Assembly: GCA_043777755.1 (NCBI GenBank)
Contig: JAYWHK010000205.1
Span: forward strand, 1 to 23,271
Direction of reading: 5' to 3'
Source of the DNA: CANHEE01 sp043777755
GTDB taxonomy: Bacteria; Bacteroidota; Bacteroidia; Chitinophagales; Saprospiraceae
Length of the DNA stretch: 23,271 bases
The notes under the pieces were generated by a model. The model had not been told where the DNA came from. It saw only the letters and a list, made by a program, of their open reading frames with translations, and did no database searches. The translations under genes were made by a program, and so were the position numbers. This document shows positions 7,516 to 16,200 of this stretch, in pieces. Every line of letters begins with the position of its first letter. The first letter of the stretch is position 1.

Positions 7516-7868
7516 AACGTTTTAAGTTTTTTAAATCCATAAGGGCAATGACGGCAGCCGCTTTTGCAGCAATGACCACGCAGTAAATGGAATAATTCTG
7601 TAAATACCCAATAGTTTTTTTCCGTATAGTAATGTATATTTTCAATAAAAATATCGCCTTTTTGTGGGAACTTATGGGGTTTTGCTTCTTCAACAAGTGT
7701 GTTAAAATGAAGCAAACAATCCTTACAAAGACAATCGTAGCTTGTTTTTGATAAAAAAGCAAGCGTTTCAGCTGATAACGTAAGCGTATTACATTGGCAA
7801 GATGCAATGTCGTTTGCTTTACATTCAAACGAAACATTGCATCTTGGACATGATTTATTGTTAGACAT
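7512..7868 (-). CDS. Cysteine-rich CWC + DUF5522 fusion protein in the B12 operon
   Basis: A 118-residue soluble protein with two cysteine-rich modules. Residues 7-51 match the cysteine-rich CWC type (CPRC at 7-10, then C16, C24, C26, and a CLCKDC cluster at 46-51). Residues ~80-112 match DUF5522: Y-Y-T-E-x3-W-V-F-T-E-x-F-H-L-x-R-G-x-C-C, then GCRHCPYG, with Cys at 100, 101, 105 and 108 and His at 94, 99 and 107. Such spacing predicts one or two bound metal ions, probably zinc, possibly an iron-sulfur cluster or cobalt. Neither module has an established function that I know of. The gene is locked into the operon: its ATG lies 3 bases after the btuB stop and its TGA overlaps the cobT start. 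It should therefore be made only when the riboswitch is unoccupied. A role in metal or corrinoid handling is inferred from context alone. Confidence 0.85.
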   Translation of the reverse strand: MSNNKSCPRCNVSFECKANDIASCQCNTLTLSAETLAFLSKTSYDCLCKDCLLHFNTLVEEAKPHKFPQKGDIFIENIHYYTEKNYWVFTELFHLLRGHCCKSGCRHCPYGFKKLKTL

Positions 7869-7871
7869 TTT

Positions 7872-9824
7872 TTAAAATTTGGCACTTACGCCGACCATAA
7901 AATTCATTGGTCGAGTATTAAAACCGTAAATATCATAATATTTTTCATTCAAAATATTATTTAACTGTAAAAAGGCTTTGTATTTTTTTGAAAAAGTATA
8001 TTCTCCATAAAAATCAAGCAATGTGTAAGCTTGCAATTCAATTTTATTTGATGTAAAAGTGACATCATCAAAAAACAAATCGTAACGCTTCCCAACAGAG
8101 CGAGCATTGACTTTTACAAAAATATTTTCATTAACGGTATAGCCAATACCTAAATTTATATTGTGTTTTGCACGACGGAAAAGATTGTTATAAACAGTGT
8201 CACGAGTAGCTGTTTTGGTGGTAATTTCACCAGTAATATACGTATAATTTGCCGAAACGTTGAGTTTTTTTACAGTATAATTGGCTTCCACTTCATATCC
8301 TTGGTATTTTTGCTTGTCTTGATTGATGTATTTTGCTTCAAACGTAACAGGGTCGAAGGAGAAGAACATTAGGTTTTTGATATTTGACGTAAAGAAAGCT
8401 GCCTTGATATTTACAGCTCCTTTTTTGAATTGTAATCCTAACTCCGAACCAAGACTTTCCTCTGGTTTTAAATCTTTATTTCCGTAAATGGAGTAAAGTT
8501 GGTACAAAGAAGGTGTTTTAAAACCACTTGACACGTTGGCAAAAATTCTAAAATTTTCATTTACACTATAAGAAGGACTGATGTTGAATGTTGAATTATT
8601 CCCATACAAGCTATGAAAATTGGTGCGACCACCCAATTCTGCAAAAAAACCTTTTTCATTTTTAACGTAAAGCATTGCGTAAACGCTTGATAAAGAAGTA
8701 TTTATACTGTCTAATTGTGTAATAAAATTATCGTAATTGTCTTCTTGTTGGCTTTTTTGTAGTCTTGAATCAAAACCGACCAATAAATCCATGTTTTTAT
8801 TCATATTTATTTTTGAAAAAACTTCTCCAAAAATAACATTGCCTTTCAAAATATTTTTTGAATATTTTGACCAAGCACCTGCATCAACAAAAGTAGAATC
8901 ATTCTCATAAACCCTGTTCGTTAAGTCCATTTTTACATTCGCATTGATAGAAAAACGCTTGAAATTACGAGTACCACCGATGCCGAAAGTTCCCATTTGG
9001 CTTGCAAAAGTATAGTCTTTTTCATCTTTGAAAGCACCTTCGTCGATGTCACCTTTGAGACCGCCCAAAATAGCATTGAAACGCAATTGTCCATTTGTAT
9101 AAATTTTACCAGCACTAATCATCACGTTTGAACCCGTCGAAGCGTCTTTTTCATTGGCTTCACTGTTGCTTGAAAGTAGTGATTTTGTAGCGTTTGAAAA
9201 CCCTTTTGTTTGGTTATAATTGACTAAAATATTACTGTAAAAACCGTCACGATTGACATCTAAACCAAAACTTCCTTTTGCTGTACCAAAACTTCCGCCC
9301 TGTAATGTGACAGAAGGTGAAAATAGTTTTTCAGCAGTATTTTTTACCGTAATCAAATTAATCACACCAGCTACGGCATCAGAACCGTAAAGTGTTGATT
9401 GTGCGTTTTTTACAATTTCGATTTTTGACAATTGATCCACTTGAATCAAGTTCAAATCAAAATCCATCTCAATTGAAGATGGGTCAGTAATCGGCATACC
9501 ATTAAGCAAAATAAGTGTTTTGCCAGAACCTGCACCTCTCGTGAAAACAGAAATAGGCGTACCCATATTGTTGTTTGCGCCAACGATGGACATACCAGCC
9601 TGATTTTGAAGGAGTTGTGCAACGGATAATCCTTTGCTGCGTTCCAATTCTTCTTGCGAAATGATGGTAACGTTTTTGGCAGTTTCGTTCAGTTTCTGAG
9701 CAAAGCGATTGGCAGTGACGGTCAGTTCCTCAATGGGCGTTTCTTCCGTTTTGGTGTTTTCTTGTGAAAAAAGGTTGAAAGCCAAAAGGCTTAAAAAGGC
9801 GGTGAAAAAATGCTTTTTGTTCAT
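7872..9824 (-). CDS. btuB: TonB-dependent corrinoid receptor, BtuB-like
   Basis: A 650-residue outer-membrane TonB-dependent receptor, expected to import cobalamin or other corrinoids. It has a signal peptide (1-20), a TonB-box-like segment P-I-E-E-L-T-V-T-A-N (30-39), a plug domain with the R-G-A-G-S-G-x-T-L-I-L-L-N-G-x-P-I-T-D core (96-114) and S-T-L-Y-G-S-D-A-V-A-G-V-I-N (143-156), and a beta-barrel ending in the terminal aromatic Phe. The length fits BtuB (about 600-650) rather than the ~1000-residue SusC type. The frame extends upstream to a TTG at 9833, but the ATG at 9824 gives a normal signal peptide (M-N-K-K-H-F-F) and is preferred. It is the first gene after the cobalamin riboswitch, which is the main evidence for its substrate. 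The stop is 3 bases before the next gene. Confidence 0.93.
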   Translation of the reverse strand: MNKKHFFTAFLSLLAFNLFSQENTKTEETPIEELTVTANRFAQKLNETAKNVTIISQEELERSKGLSVAQLLQNQAGMSIVGANNNMGTPISVFTRGAGSGKTLILLNGMPITDPSSIEMDFDLNLIQVDQLSKIEIVKNAQSTLYGSDAVAGVINLITVKNTAEKLFSPSVTLQGGSFGTAKGSFGLDVNRDGFYSNILVNYNQTKGFSNATKSLLSSNSEANEKDASTGSNVMISAGKIYTNGQLRFNAILGGLKGDIDEGAFKDEKDYTFASQMGTFGIGGTRNFKRFSINANVKMDLTNRVYENDSTFVDAGAWSKYSKNILKGNVIFGEVFSKINMNKNMDLLVGFDSRLQKSQQEDNYDNFITQLDSINTSLSSVYAMLYVKNEKGFFAELGGRTNFHSLYGNNSTFNISPSYSVNENFRIFANVSSGFKTPSLYQLYSIYGNKDLKPEESLGSELGLQFKKGAVNIKAAFFTSNIKNLMFFSFDPVTFEAKYINQDKQKYQGYEVEANYTVKKLNVSANYTYITGEITTKTATRDTVYNNLFRRAKHNINLGIGYTVNENIFVKVNARSVGKRYDLFFDDVTFTSNKIELQAYTLLDFYGEYTFSKKYKAFLQLNNILNEKYYDIYGFNTRPMNFMVGVSAKF

Positions 9825-9897
9825 AAAATTCAATGAATTTTGTTAAAAAATGAAAAAAAGCCAATAAAAAATGGAAAGGTTGAATTGGTCTCTAAAA

Positions 9898-9923
9898 AGG
9901 TACAACGAGTTTTAGCTCGTTGG
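9898..9923 (+). repeat. REP-like palindrome 1 in the btuB leader
   Basis: A GGTA head followed by a 7-bp stem (9903-9909 with 9916-9922) and a 6-base loop. The stem word ACGAG/CTCGT is shared with the second palindrome, in opposite orientation. This is the layout of paired REP elements mobilised by REP-associated tyrosine transposases; no such transposase is in the window. Confidence 0.6.
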
Positions 9924-9966
9924 TAATTACACGTTATTGATGTTAGAACAACAACAAAGTATTCTT

Positions 9967-9991
9967 TCACGAGCTTTAGCTCGTGCTACCC
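9967..9991 (-). repeat. REP-like palindrome 2 in the btuB leader
   Basis: A perfect 8-bp stem (9968-9975 with 9978-9985) and a 2-base loop, with a GGGTAG head on the minus strand. It matches palindrome 1 at most positions but faces it, with 44 bases between the stems, giving an inverted REP pair. Confidence 0.65.
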
Positions 9992-10126
9992 AAATTTCTA
10001 AAAAACAATCATAGCCTTTCACCTTCCTCAGAGGCGTTTGCTAAATATGAACGTTGAATGAAAAAACAATCTTTCCTGTAAATATTTTTACATTTTAAAT
10101 TTTGTCTTTTACATTTTGACTTTCAT

Positions 10127-10316
10127 GATTTTGGCAGGTCTCCTGACTTGTTCCATTTTTTTGAAGCCTTCCCATTTTCACAGTGGCATTTTTTCAAAAA
10201 ACTCCAAAGTCCTCCTTTAGGAGGACTTTGGAGGAAAAACTTACAGTAGCTGGGACTGTCGCTGATTTGCACAGCGTTCCCTTTTAATCTCGAATGTTAG
10301 TTCAAGAACCAAAATC
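10127..10316 (-). ncRNA. Adenosylcobalamin riboswitch upstream of btuB
   Basis: Reading the minus strand, all the hallmark blocks occur in order. A perfect 8-bp closing stem pairs GATTTTGG (10309-10316) with CCAAAATC (10127-10134). Then come GGGAACGC with GTGCAAATCAGCGAC, CCCAGCTACTGTAAG (10240-10254), the B12 box GCCACTG (10181-10187), GGGAAGGC (10166-10173) and the 3' block AAGTCAGGAGACCTGCC (10133-10149). Between the two ACTG blocks lies a perfect 14-bp palindrome that replaces the usual variable peripheral arm. The RNA starts about where the promoter's +1 is expected. It should sense intracellular coenzyme B12 and shut off btuB and the following four genes when bound. Confidence 0.96.
10202..10233. 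repeat. Perfect 14-bp palindrome inserted in the riboswitch periphery
   Basis: Arms 10202-10215 and 10220-10233 (CTCCAAAGTCCTCC and its complement) enclose the 4-base loop TTTA. It sits in the variable arm between the two conserved ACTG blocks. Its G/C-rich purine/pyrimidine composition differs from the surroundings, and it resembles short dispersed palindromes often seen in Bacteroidota intergenic DNA, so a repeat insertion tolerated by the aptamer is likely. Confidence 0.7.
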
Positions 10317-10320
10317 GCTG

Positions 10321-10328
10321 CAAAGATA
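10321..10328 (-). promoter_or_regulatory. -7 box of the cobalamin operon promoter
   Basis: On the minus strand TATCTTTG matches the Bacteroidota TAnnTTTG -7 consensus exactly. The expected start lies about 5 bases downstream, at or next to the first base of riboswitch stem P1 (10316), which supports both calls. No clear -33 TTTG is present at the normal distance. Confidence 0.7.
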
Positions 10329-10586
10329 CGTCTTGCTTTTGCATTTGAGCCTTTTTGCGCAAAACAATCTTTTTATTTTATTTTTTATTATAACAAAAAT
10401 AAAAATATTTTTAAAAACATATAAAAAAAATAATAGGTATGATTTTTGACAATAGTGTAAGATTAAGCCTATTCAATACACTGTTTAAAAAGTTTGCTAT
10501 CGTTTATAATTGTTGTATTGCTTTGGTTTTCAATTAGTTAGAACTCTTTCAAACAATAGCAAACATTAAATAACTAAAAAAAAAAA
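10329..10586. other. Intergenic region before the C39 exporter gene
   Basis: Mostly A/T. It separates the divergent cobalamin operon and exporter gene. A 9-bp inverted repeat (GTTTGCTAT at 10492-10500 with ATAGCAAAC at 10556-10564) lies close to the exporter start. A 32-codon frame at 10439-10537 has no double-glycine motif and is not called. I cannot place the exporter promoter confidently. Confidence 0.45.
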
Positions 10587-12776
10587 ATGTTAGATCGTTT
10601 TCCTTTTTACAAACAACTTGATGCAATGGACTGCGGAGCAACTTGCCTTCGTATGATTTCTAAGCATTATGGCAAATATTATTCGATTGAATATTTGCGT
10701 GAAATTACTTTTGTAGATAGGGAAGGTGTTTCATTGATGAGCATTGCGGACGCTGCGGAGCGTATCGGCATACATACTTTGGGTGTAAAAGTCACCTACG
10801 AGCGCATGATTGAGGATTTGCCGCTGCCTTGCGTGGCGCATTGGCGACAAATTCACTTTATTGTCGTTCATAAAATATCAAAAACGCACGTTTGGGTAGC
10901 TGATCCTGCGGCAGGAAAATTCAAAATCACCAAAAAAGAATTTCTTGATGGTTGGGTAAGTGATGTCAATGACGGCGAAGAAAAGGGCATTTTGCTTTTG
11001 ATGGAAACCACGCCTGAGTTTTTCCAAACAAAAGGTCAAAAAATAGAGAAAAAGGGTTTTTCTTTTCTATTTGGCTATTTGAAAAATTACAAAAAACTCA
11101 TGCTTCAAATTGCGCTTGGCTTATTGGCGGGTAGTGCGATTTCTTTGGTTTTTCCGTTTTTTATGCAGAGTTTGGTGGATATTGGGATTCCAACAAGCGA
11201 TAAAAGTTTTATTTTCTTGATTCTGATAGCCCAATTGTTTTTGACCTTGGGCAAAACTGCGATTGAGTTCATCAGAGGTTGGATTTTGCTCGAAGTGGGC
11301 AGTCGAGTGAACATCAGTTTGGTGTCTGATTTTTTGGCAAAATTGATGAATTTGCCTGTCCGATTCTTTGATACGAAACTTACGGGTGACCTTTTGCAAC
11401 GCATTAGTGACAACAGTAGGGTAGAGCATTTTCTGACATCTTCTACGCTTTCTACCTTATTTTCGTTTTTTAATTTTATCATATTTGGCGGAATATTAGC
11501 GTATTACAATGTCAAAATTTTTGCAATATTTATCGTTGCAACTTTTTTACATATTGGTTGGATTGTACTTTTTTTACGAAAAAGAAAAGAATTGGATTAC
11601 AAGCGTTTTGACCAAGCATCTAAGAATCAGAGCCAGTTGATTCAGCTTATTAATGGTATGCCTGAGATAAAATTGCACAATGCCGAGCGTCAAAAACGTT
11701 GGCAATGGGAACGTATTCAAGCGCAATTGTTTGTTTTGAGTCGCTCTTATTTGGCAGTAGATCAATATCAACACGTTGGTGCAACGCTGATTAATGAATT
11801 GAAAAATATTTTTATCAGTTATGTTGCAGCATTGGCGGTTATTGAAAACCAGATGTCTATGGGTATGATGATGTCCATGCAATTCATAGTTGGACAGTTG
11901 AATGGGCCTGTTGAAGGTATCATTAGTTTTATATTGGAAGCGCAAAGTGCCTCGATTAGTTTGGAGCGAATGAACGAAATACACAGCAAAGAGAATGAAG
12001 AAGTTGTAGAAGATAAATTGAATTATATTCCTGAAAATCAATCACTTATATTGGATAATGTTGATTTTAATTATGGCGGACCACATTCTCCATTGATTTT
12101 GAACAAGGTGAATATGGTTATTCCTTTGGGAAAAAAAACAGCGATTGTAGGTACTTCTGGTTCTGGAAAAACAACGATTTTGAAATTGTTATTGAATTTT
12201 TATCAACCAACAGGTGGCGCAATCCGCTTGGGCGATACGAATATTGATAGTTTTAAAAATAGCCTTTGGCGTGAAAAATGTGGCGTGGTGATGCAAGACG
12301 GTTTTATTTTTTCAGATACGATTGCTAAAAATATTGCTTTAGGCGACGAAATCGTAGATAAGAAAAAATTACTTTTTTCTGTAAAAATTGCCAATATACA
12401 ATCATTTATTGAAACATTACCTTTGGGCTACAACACCAAAATTGGAGAAGATGGCATAGGTCTCAGTCAAGGACAAAAGCAAAGACTTTTGATAGCAAGA
12501 GCTGTCTATAAAAATCCTGATTATATCTTTTTAGATGAAGCAACAAATGCCCTTGATGCCTACAATGAAATGATTGTGATGGACAATTTGGAAATGTTTT
12601 TCAAGGAAAAAACGGTGGTAATTGTAGCACACCGTTTGAGTACAGTGAAAAGTGCTGATAATATTATTGTGATTGAACATGGTGAAATTATCGAACAAGG
12701 CAATCACGAACAGCTCACTCGGAATCGTGGAGCATATTACCAATTGGTAAAAAATCAGTTGGAATTGGGCAACTAA
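10587..12776 (+). CDS. Peptidase-containing ABC exporter (C39 family, PCAT type)
   Basis: A 729-residue inner-membrane ABC transporter that cleaves a double-glycine leader from a peptide and exports it. N-terminal C39 peptidase: Q10 and catalytic Cys16 in DAMDCGATC (12-20), His90 in the I-H-F-I-V-V strand and Asp106 in V-A-D-P-A. A six-helix transmembrane domain spans about 160-450. The C-terminal ATPase has Walker A GTSGSGKTT (about 522-530), a Q-loop VMQDGF, signature LSQGQKQ (626-632), Walker B Y-I-F-L-D-E-A-T (about 645-652) and H-loop A-H-R-L. All catalytic elements are intact. No HlyD-type adaptor, outer-membrane TolC homologue or double-glycine precursor is visible nearby, and the gene is closed by its own terminator, so its substrate must be encoded elsewhere. 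The start follows a 13-A run rather than a Shine-Dalgarno. Confidence 0.93.
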   Translation: MLDRFPFYKQLDAMDCGATCLRMISKHYGKYYSIEYLREITFVDREGVSLMSIADAAERIGIHTLGVKVTYERMIEDLPLPCVAHWRQIHFIVVHKISKTHVWVADPAAGKFKITKKEFLDGWVSDVNDGEEKGILLLMETTPEFFQTKGQKIEKKGFSFLFGYLKNYKKLMLQIALGLLAGSAISLVFPFFMQSLVDIGIPTSDKSFIFLILIAQLFLTLGKTAIEFIRGWILLEVGSRVNISLVSDFLAKLMNLPVRFFDTKLTGDLLQRISDNSRVEHFLTSSTLSTLFSFFNFIIFGGILAYYNVKIFAIFIVATFLHIGWIVLFLRKRKELDYKRFDQASKNQSQLIQLINGMPEIKLHNAERQKRWQWERIQAQLFVLSRSYLAVDQYQHVGATLINELKNIFISYVAALAVIENQMSMGMMMSMQFIVGQLNGPVEGIISFILEAQSASISLERMNEIHSKENEEVVEDKLNYIPENQSLILDNVDFNYGGPHSPLILNKVNMVIPLGKKTAIVGTSGSGKTTILKLLLNFYQPTGGAIRLGDTNIDSFKNSLWREKCGVVMQDGFIFSDTIAKNIALGDEIVDKKKLLFSVKIANIQSFIETLPLGYNTKIGEDGIGLSQGQKQRLLIARAVYKNPDYIFLDEATNALDAYNEMIVMDNLEMFFKEKTVVIVAHRLSTVKSADNIIVIEHGEIIEQGNHEQLTRNRGAYYQLVKNQLELGN

Positions 12777-12780
12777 ATAT

Positions 12781-12820
12781 AAAAAACCGTTTGAAAACTA
12801 ATTTTTCAAACGGTTTTTTT
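12781..12820 (+). terminator. Strong A-stem-U terminator after the C39 exporter
   Basis: A perfect 17-bp stem (12781-12797 with 12803-12819) and a 5-base loop, beginning 5 bases after the stop. The arms start with six A and end in seven T, so the hairpin can terminate transcription from either side. Confidence 0.92.
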
Positions 12821-12832
12821 GTTTTATACATA

Positions 12833-13150
12833 TCATTTCTTTTTTTGAGAAGCTATCTCCGCACGGATTGACTTCACAATTTCGACACTCGAGTTTGCAA
12901 GATTGGCAATTTTTTCATTATCCCATTGAGGAAATTCTGCTAAAATATTTTTGATAACTTCTTGCTCTTTTAAACTTGCTCCTTCTTGACGACCTTCTAA
13001 CTTTGCTTCTTTTCTTTCTTTTCTTAAGAGTGAATCGTATGCGTTCATTTTTACAGTGTTTTTAAAATTATGAATAATTGAACTTACTTTTTCAGGGCTA
13101 AGTTCGTTGTTTTTTAGGATATATACAAGTTGAGCGAAGAAAAAAGTGTG
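12833..13150 (-). pseudogene. C-terminal remnant of an Rpn-like PD-(D/E)XK nuclease/transposase gene
   Basis: The last ~105 codons of a frame ending at 12833 look like the tail of the Rpn / PD-(D/E)XK 'putative transposase' family: a hydrophobic A-Q-L-V-Y-I-L segment, then M-N-A-Y-D-S-L-x-R-K-E-R-K-E-A-K-L-E-G-R-Q-E-G, then a short helical tail with I-L-x-E-F...E-K-I-A-N-L. The N-terminal nuclease core is absent. Upstream of about 13150 the translation becomes A/T-driven nonsense and runs into the promoter of the metalloprotease gene. An internal ATG at 13048 could still give a 71-residue peptide, but more likely this is decayed DNA. The family assignment rests on the charged E-G-R-Q-E-G tail and is moderate. 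Confidence 0.55.
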
Positions 13151-13191
13151 AAATAAAAATACATAAATCTTATTTTTCAATGTATATACAC

Positions 13192-13199
13192 TAACTTTG
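13192..13199 (+). promoter_or_regulatory. -7 box of the metalloprotease promoter
   Basis: TAACTTTG matches the TAnnTTTG consensus. The expected start gives a leader of about 40 nt before the ATG at 13248. This also argues against the upstream start at 13197, which would fall at or before the transcription start. Confidence 0.6.
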
Positions 13200-13247
13200 C
13201 AATTGTTTTTTACATATAGATATTTTAAAAATAAAAATTGCTTGATA

Positions 13248-16200
13248 ATGTTCAAAAAAATTTCAATCTGTATTGCCACTCTTTTAATAGGAGTATGTTT
13301 TTGTGCTTTCTCACAAAACTTGAATACTTTTCCATTTCAAAGAATCAATGAAAAAGACATCGCTAACAAATCTTTGGAGCGTCGTATTGTTCCTGACAAA
13401 TACGATGTCATGTTTTTGAATATCAATGAATTAAAAAATATTTTGACCCTTGCGCCCAAACGCCAGTTTCCGCAAATCGAAGCATCAGAAGTAATTCTGA
13501 CTTTACCAAATCCTGACGGAACACGCCAAGATTTTATTATTTATGATGATGCTATTATGGAAAAAGGTTTGGCGGATAAATTTCCAGAAATTAAAACTTA
13601 CTTTGGGGTCGGTTTGACAGACCGAAGTGCAAGTGTTCGTTTCGATCTTGTTCCGAATGGTTTTCATGCGATGATTTTTGCCAACGACAAAGAGCCAATT
13701 TTTATTGATCCTTACTATCATTTAAACAATCAGTTTTATACCGTTTATTATAAAAAAGATTTTTCAAAACCTAAAAATAAAGATTTTTCTTGCGGTTTTG
13801 ATGATTTAGAAGAAAATATTGAAGTATTAAAACATACAAAAGCAGCGGAAGATGCTGACCGTGCTGGCGATTGCAATAAGTTGCGTACTTATCGTTTGGC
13901 GTTGGCGGCAAATGTGGAATACAGTACTTTTCATGGTGGCACAGTTGCAGTTGCTTTGGCTGCAATGACTACTACAATGAATCGTATAAATGGTATCTAT
14001 GAAAAAGATTTTGCGCTTCGTATGAACATCATTGCCAATAATAACCTCATTATTTATGCTACGGCAGCATCTGGACCAACTGGAATTACTTATACAACGA
14101 CAACTGACCCTTACACCAATAATGATGGTGGTGAGATGCTTACTGAAAATATTACTACTGTCAATACCGTTATTGGCACAAATAATTATGATATAGGTCA
14201 TGTTTTTAGTACAGGCGGCGGTGGCGTTGCGTATTTGAACTCTCCGTGTGGAGGAAATAAAGCTGGTGGCGTAACGGGTAGCAGTTCTCCTGTTGGCGAC
14301 CCTTTTGATGTAGATTATGTTGCCCATGAAATGGGGCATCAATGGGGCGGGCCACATACATTCAATGGTACAACTGGAAGCTGTAACGATAATGGTTCTT
14401 CTGCCAATGCTTTCGAACCAGGAAGTGGAACGACGATTCAGGCTTATGCTGGGATTTGCGGAAGTTTGAACGTTCAGAGCAAGTCTGATGCTTACTTTCA
14501 TGCAGGAAGTTTGGCAACCATGATGGGTTTTATCACAAGTGCAACCGCTTCTACGCCTTCTACAAGTTGTGCTGTGGTTATTACGACAACGGGAAATACC
14601 GCACCAACTGCCAATGCCGGTTTGGATTATTCTATTCCGCAAGGAACACCTTTTACCTTGACTGGTTCTGCAACAGATCTGAATGGCGATGCTTTGACGT
14701 ATTGCTGGGAACAAATGGATGCAGGATTTCAAATAGCTGCTGTTCCTGTTTCAACACAAGCAACGGGAGCTATGTTTAGGTCTTTTTCTCCAACAAGCAG
14801 TGCTTCTCGTACCATTCCCAAAATCGCTGATGTCGTAGGAAACGTAGCTTCCGTTTGGGAAAAAATCCCAACTGTAGCTCGTCCGCTTAATATGAGATTG
14901 ACAGTACGTGATAACCGTGCAGGAGGAGGTTGTTCGACTGAGGACAATATGGTCATTAACACTGTTGCAACTTCTGGACCTTTTGCACTTACGTATCCTA
15001 CGGCAACAGGTATTACTTGGACTGGTTTTAATACTTACAATGTTACTTGGAATGTTGTTGGAACAGATGTTGCCCCAATTAATTCTCCTCAGGTTAATAT
15101 TTTACTTTCCCTTGATGGTGGTCTAACTTATCCAACAACACTTGCTACGGGCGTTATAAACAATGGTTCTTATATTGTTACTTGTCCAAATACACCTTCA
15201 ACAACAGCCCGAATTAGGGTACAAGGCGCAAACAATATCTTTTTTGATATTTCTAATAACAATTTTACGATTGTCAATGGTGGTGCAAACTATACATTGA
15301 GTACTACGCTCAATACACAAACCGTATGTAATACATCAAATCCTTCTTTTGTAATAAATACAAGCAGCGAATTGGGTTTTGCTGGAAATATAACATTTAC
15401 CGCAAGTGGTTTGCCAAGTGGCGTTGCAGCTATCTTTAATCCAAGCCCAGTTGTTGCTGGTTCGTCAAGTTCTTTAACATTTACTGGGCTTTCATCACTT
15501 GCGGCAGGAACTTACAACTTTACAGTAGAGGCAAGTGCAGCACCTGGCAATAAATCATTGCCACTAACATTAAAAATATTTACTACGAATCCAGCAGCAC
15601 CAACATTAAGCACACCAAGCAATGCAAGTACTTCTGTTTCGACATTGCCAACATTAACTTGGCTTGCAAATGTAAATGCTCAAAGTTACGATGTGCAAGT
15701 TTCTAACAGCGCATCTTTTGGAACTATTGTTGCGAGTGCGAGTGCGATTACAATAACTTCTTATACGCTTTCAAGTCCTTTAGCAACAAATACAACTTAT
15801 TATTGGCGTGTAAAAAGTAATAATATCTGTGGTACAGGTACTTTTGGTACTGAATTTTCTTTTACAACAGACCCAACAACCTGTACGACATTCAACAGTA
15901 CAAGTGCGCCAATCGTGATTTCGTCAGCAGGAACACCAACTATTTTAGCGACCATCAATGTCACAGCAACAGGTACATTAAACGACATTAATGTGGTCAA
16001 TATTTCAGGAACGCACAGTTGGATTTCTGATTTGGCGGTGAGTATGAGAAGTCCTTCATCGCCTACGTATTCTACTTTATGGAGTGGATTGTGTACTTCT
16101 GACGATAATTTCAATATCTCTTTTGACGACGAATCTACGAATCTCTATTCTGCTATTCCATGCCCAATGACCAACGGTTTGACCTATAAACCCAATCAAG

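Larger units (their letters stand above)
9825..10126 (-). promoter_or_regulatory. Leader between the riboswitch and btuB (candidate expression platform)
   Basis: No gene. This ~300-nt transcribed leader separates the riboswitch aptamer from the btuB start. It contains two REP-like palindromes in opposite orientation (9903-9922 and 9968-9985). On the minus strand the promoter-distal one is followed, after TGTACC, by a run of five U, so it may also serve as a weak intrinsic terminator. A purine-rich GGAAGG with an ATG a few bases on, opening a five-codon frame (M-I-V-F-F), lies at about 10014-10030. Whether control is transcriptional or translational cannot be decided by eye. Confidence 0.5.

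Noticed and set aside
7487..7885. 132-codon minus-strand frame overlapping the CWC/DUF5522 gene
   Set aside because: It is a shadow in another frame; only the 118-residue frame carries the conserved Cys motifs and the tight operon junctions.
10439..10537. Possible 32-residue peptide precursor just upstream of the C39 exporter
   Set aside because: It lacks a double-glycine cleavage site, has no ribosome binding or promoter support and ends in a hydrophobic Cys-Cys stretch unlike known leaders.
12833..13279. Full 148-codon frame as an intact gene
   Set aside because: The first ~43 codons are A/T-driven nonsense lying over the metalloprotease promoter and start, so only the C-terminal part is treated as a remnant.
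13827..14732. 301-codon minus-strand frame inside the metalloprotease gene
   Set aside because: It is antisense to the zinc-peptidase domain; the plus-strand frame has the catalytic motif and domain order.
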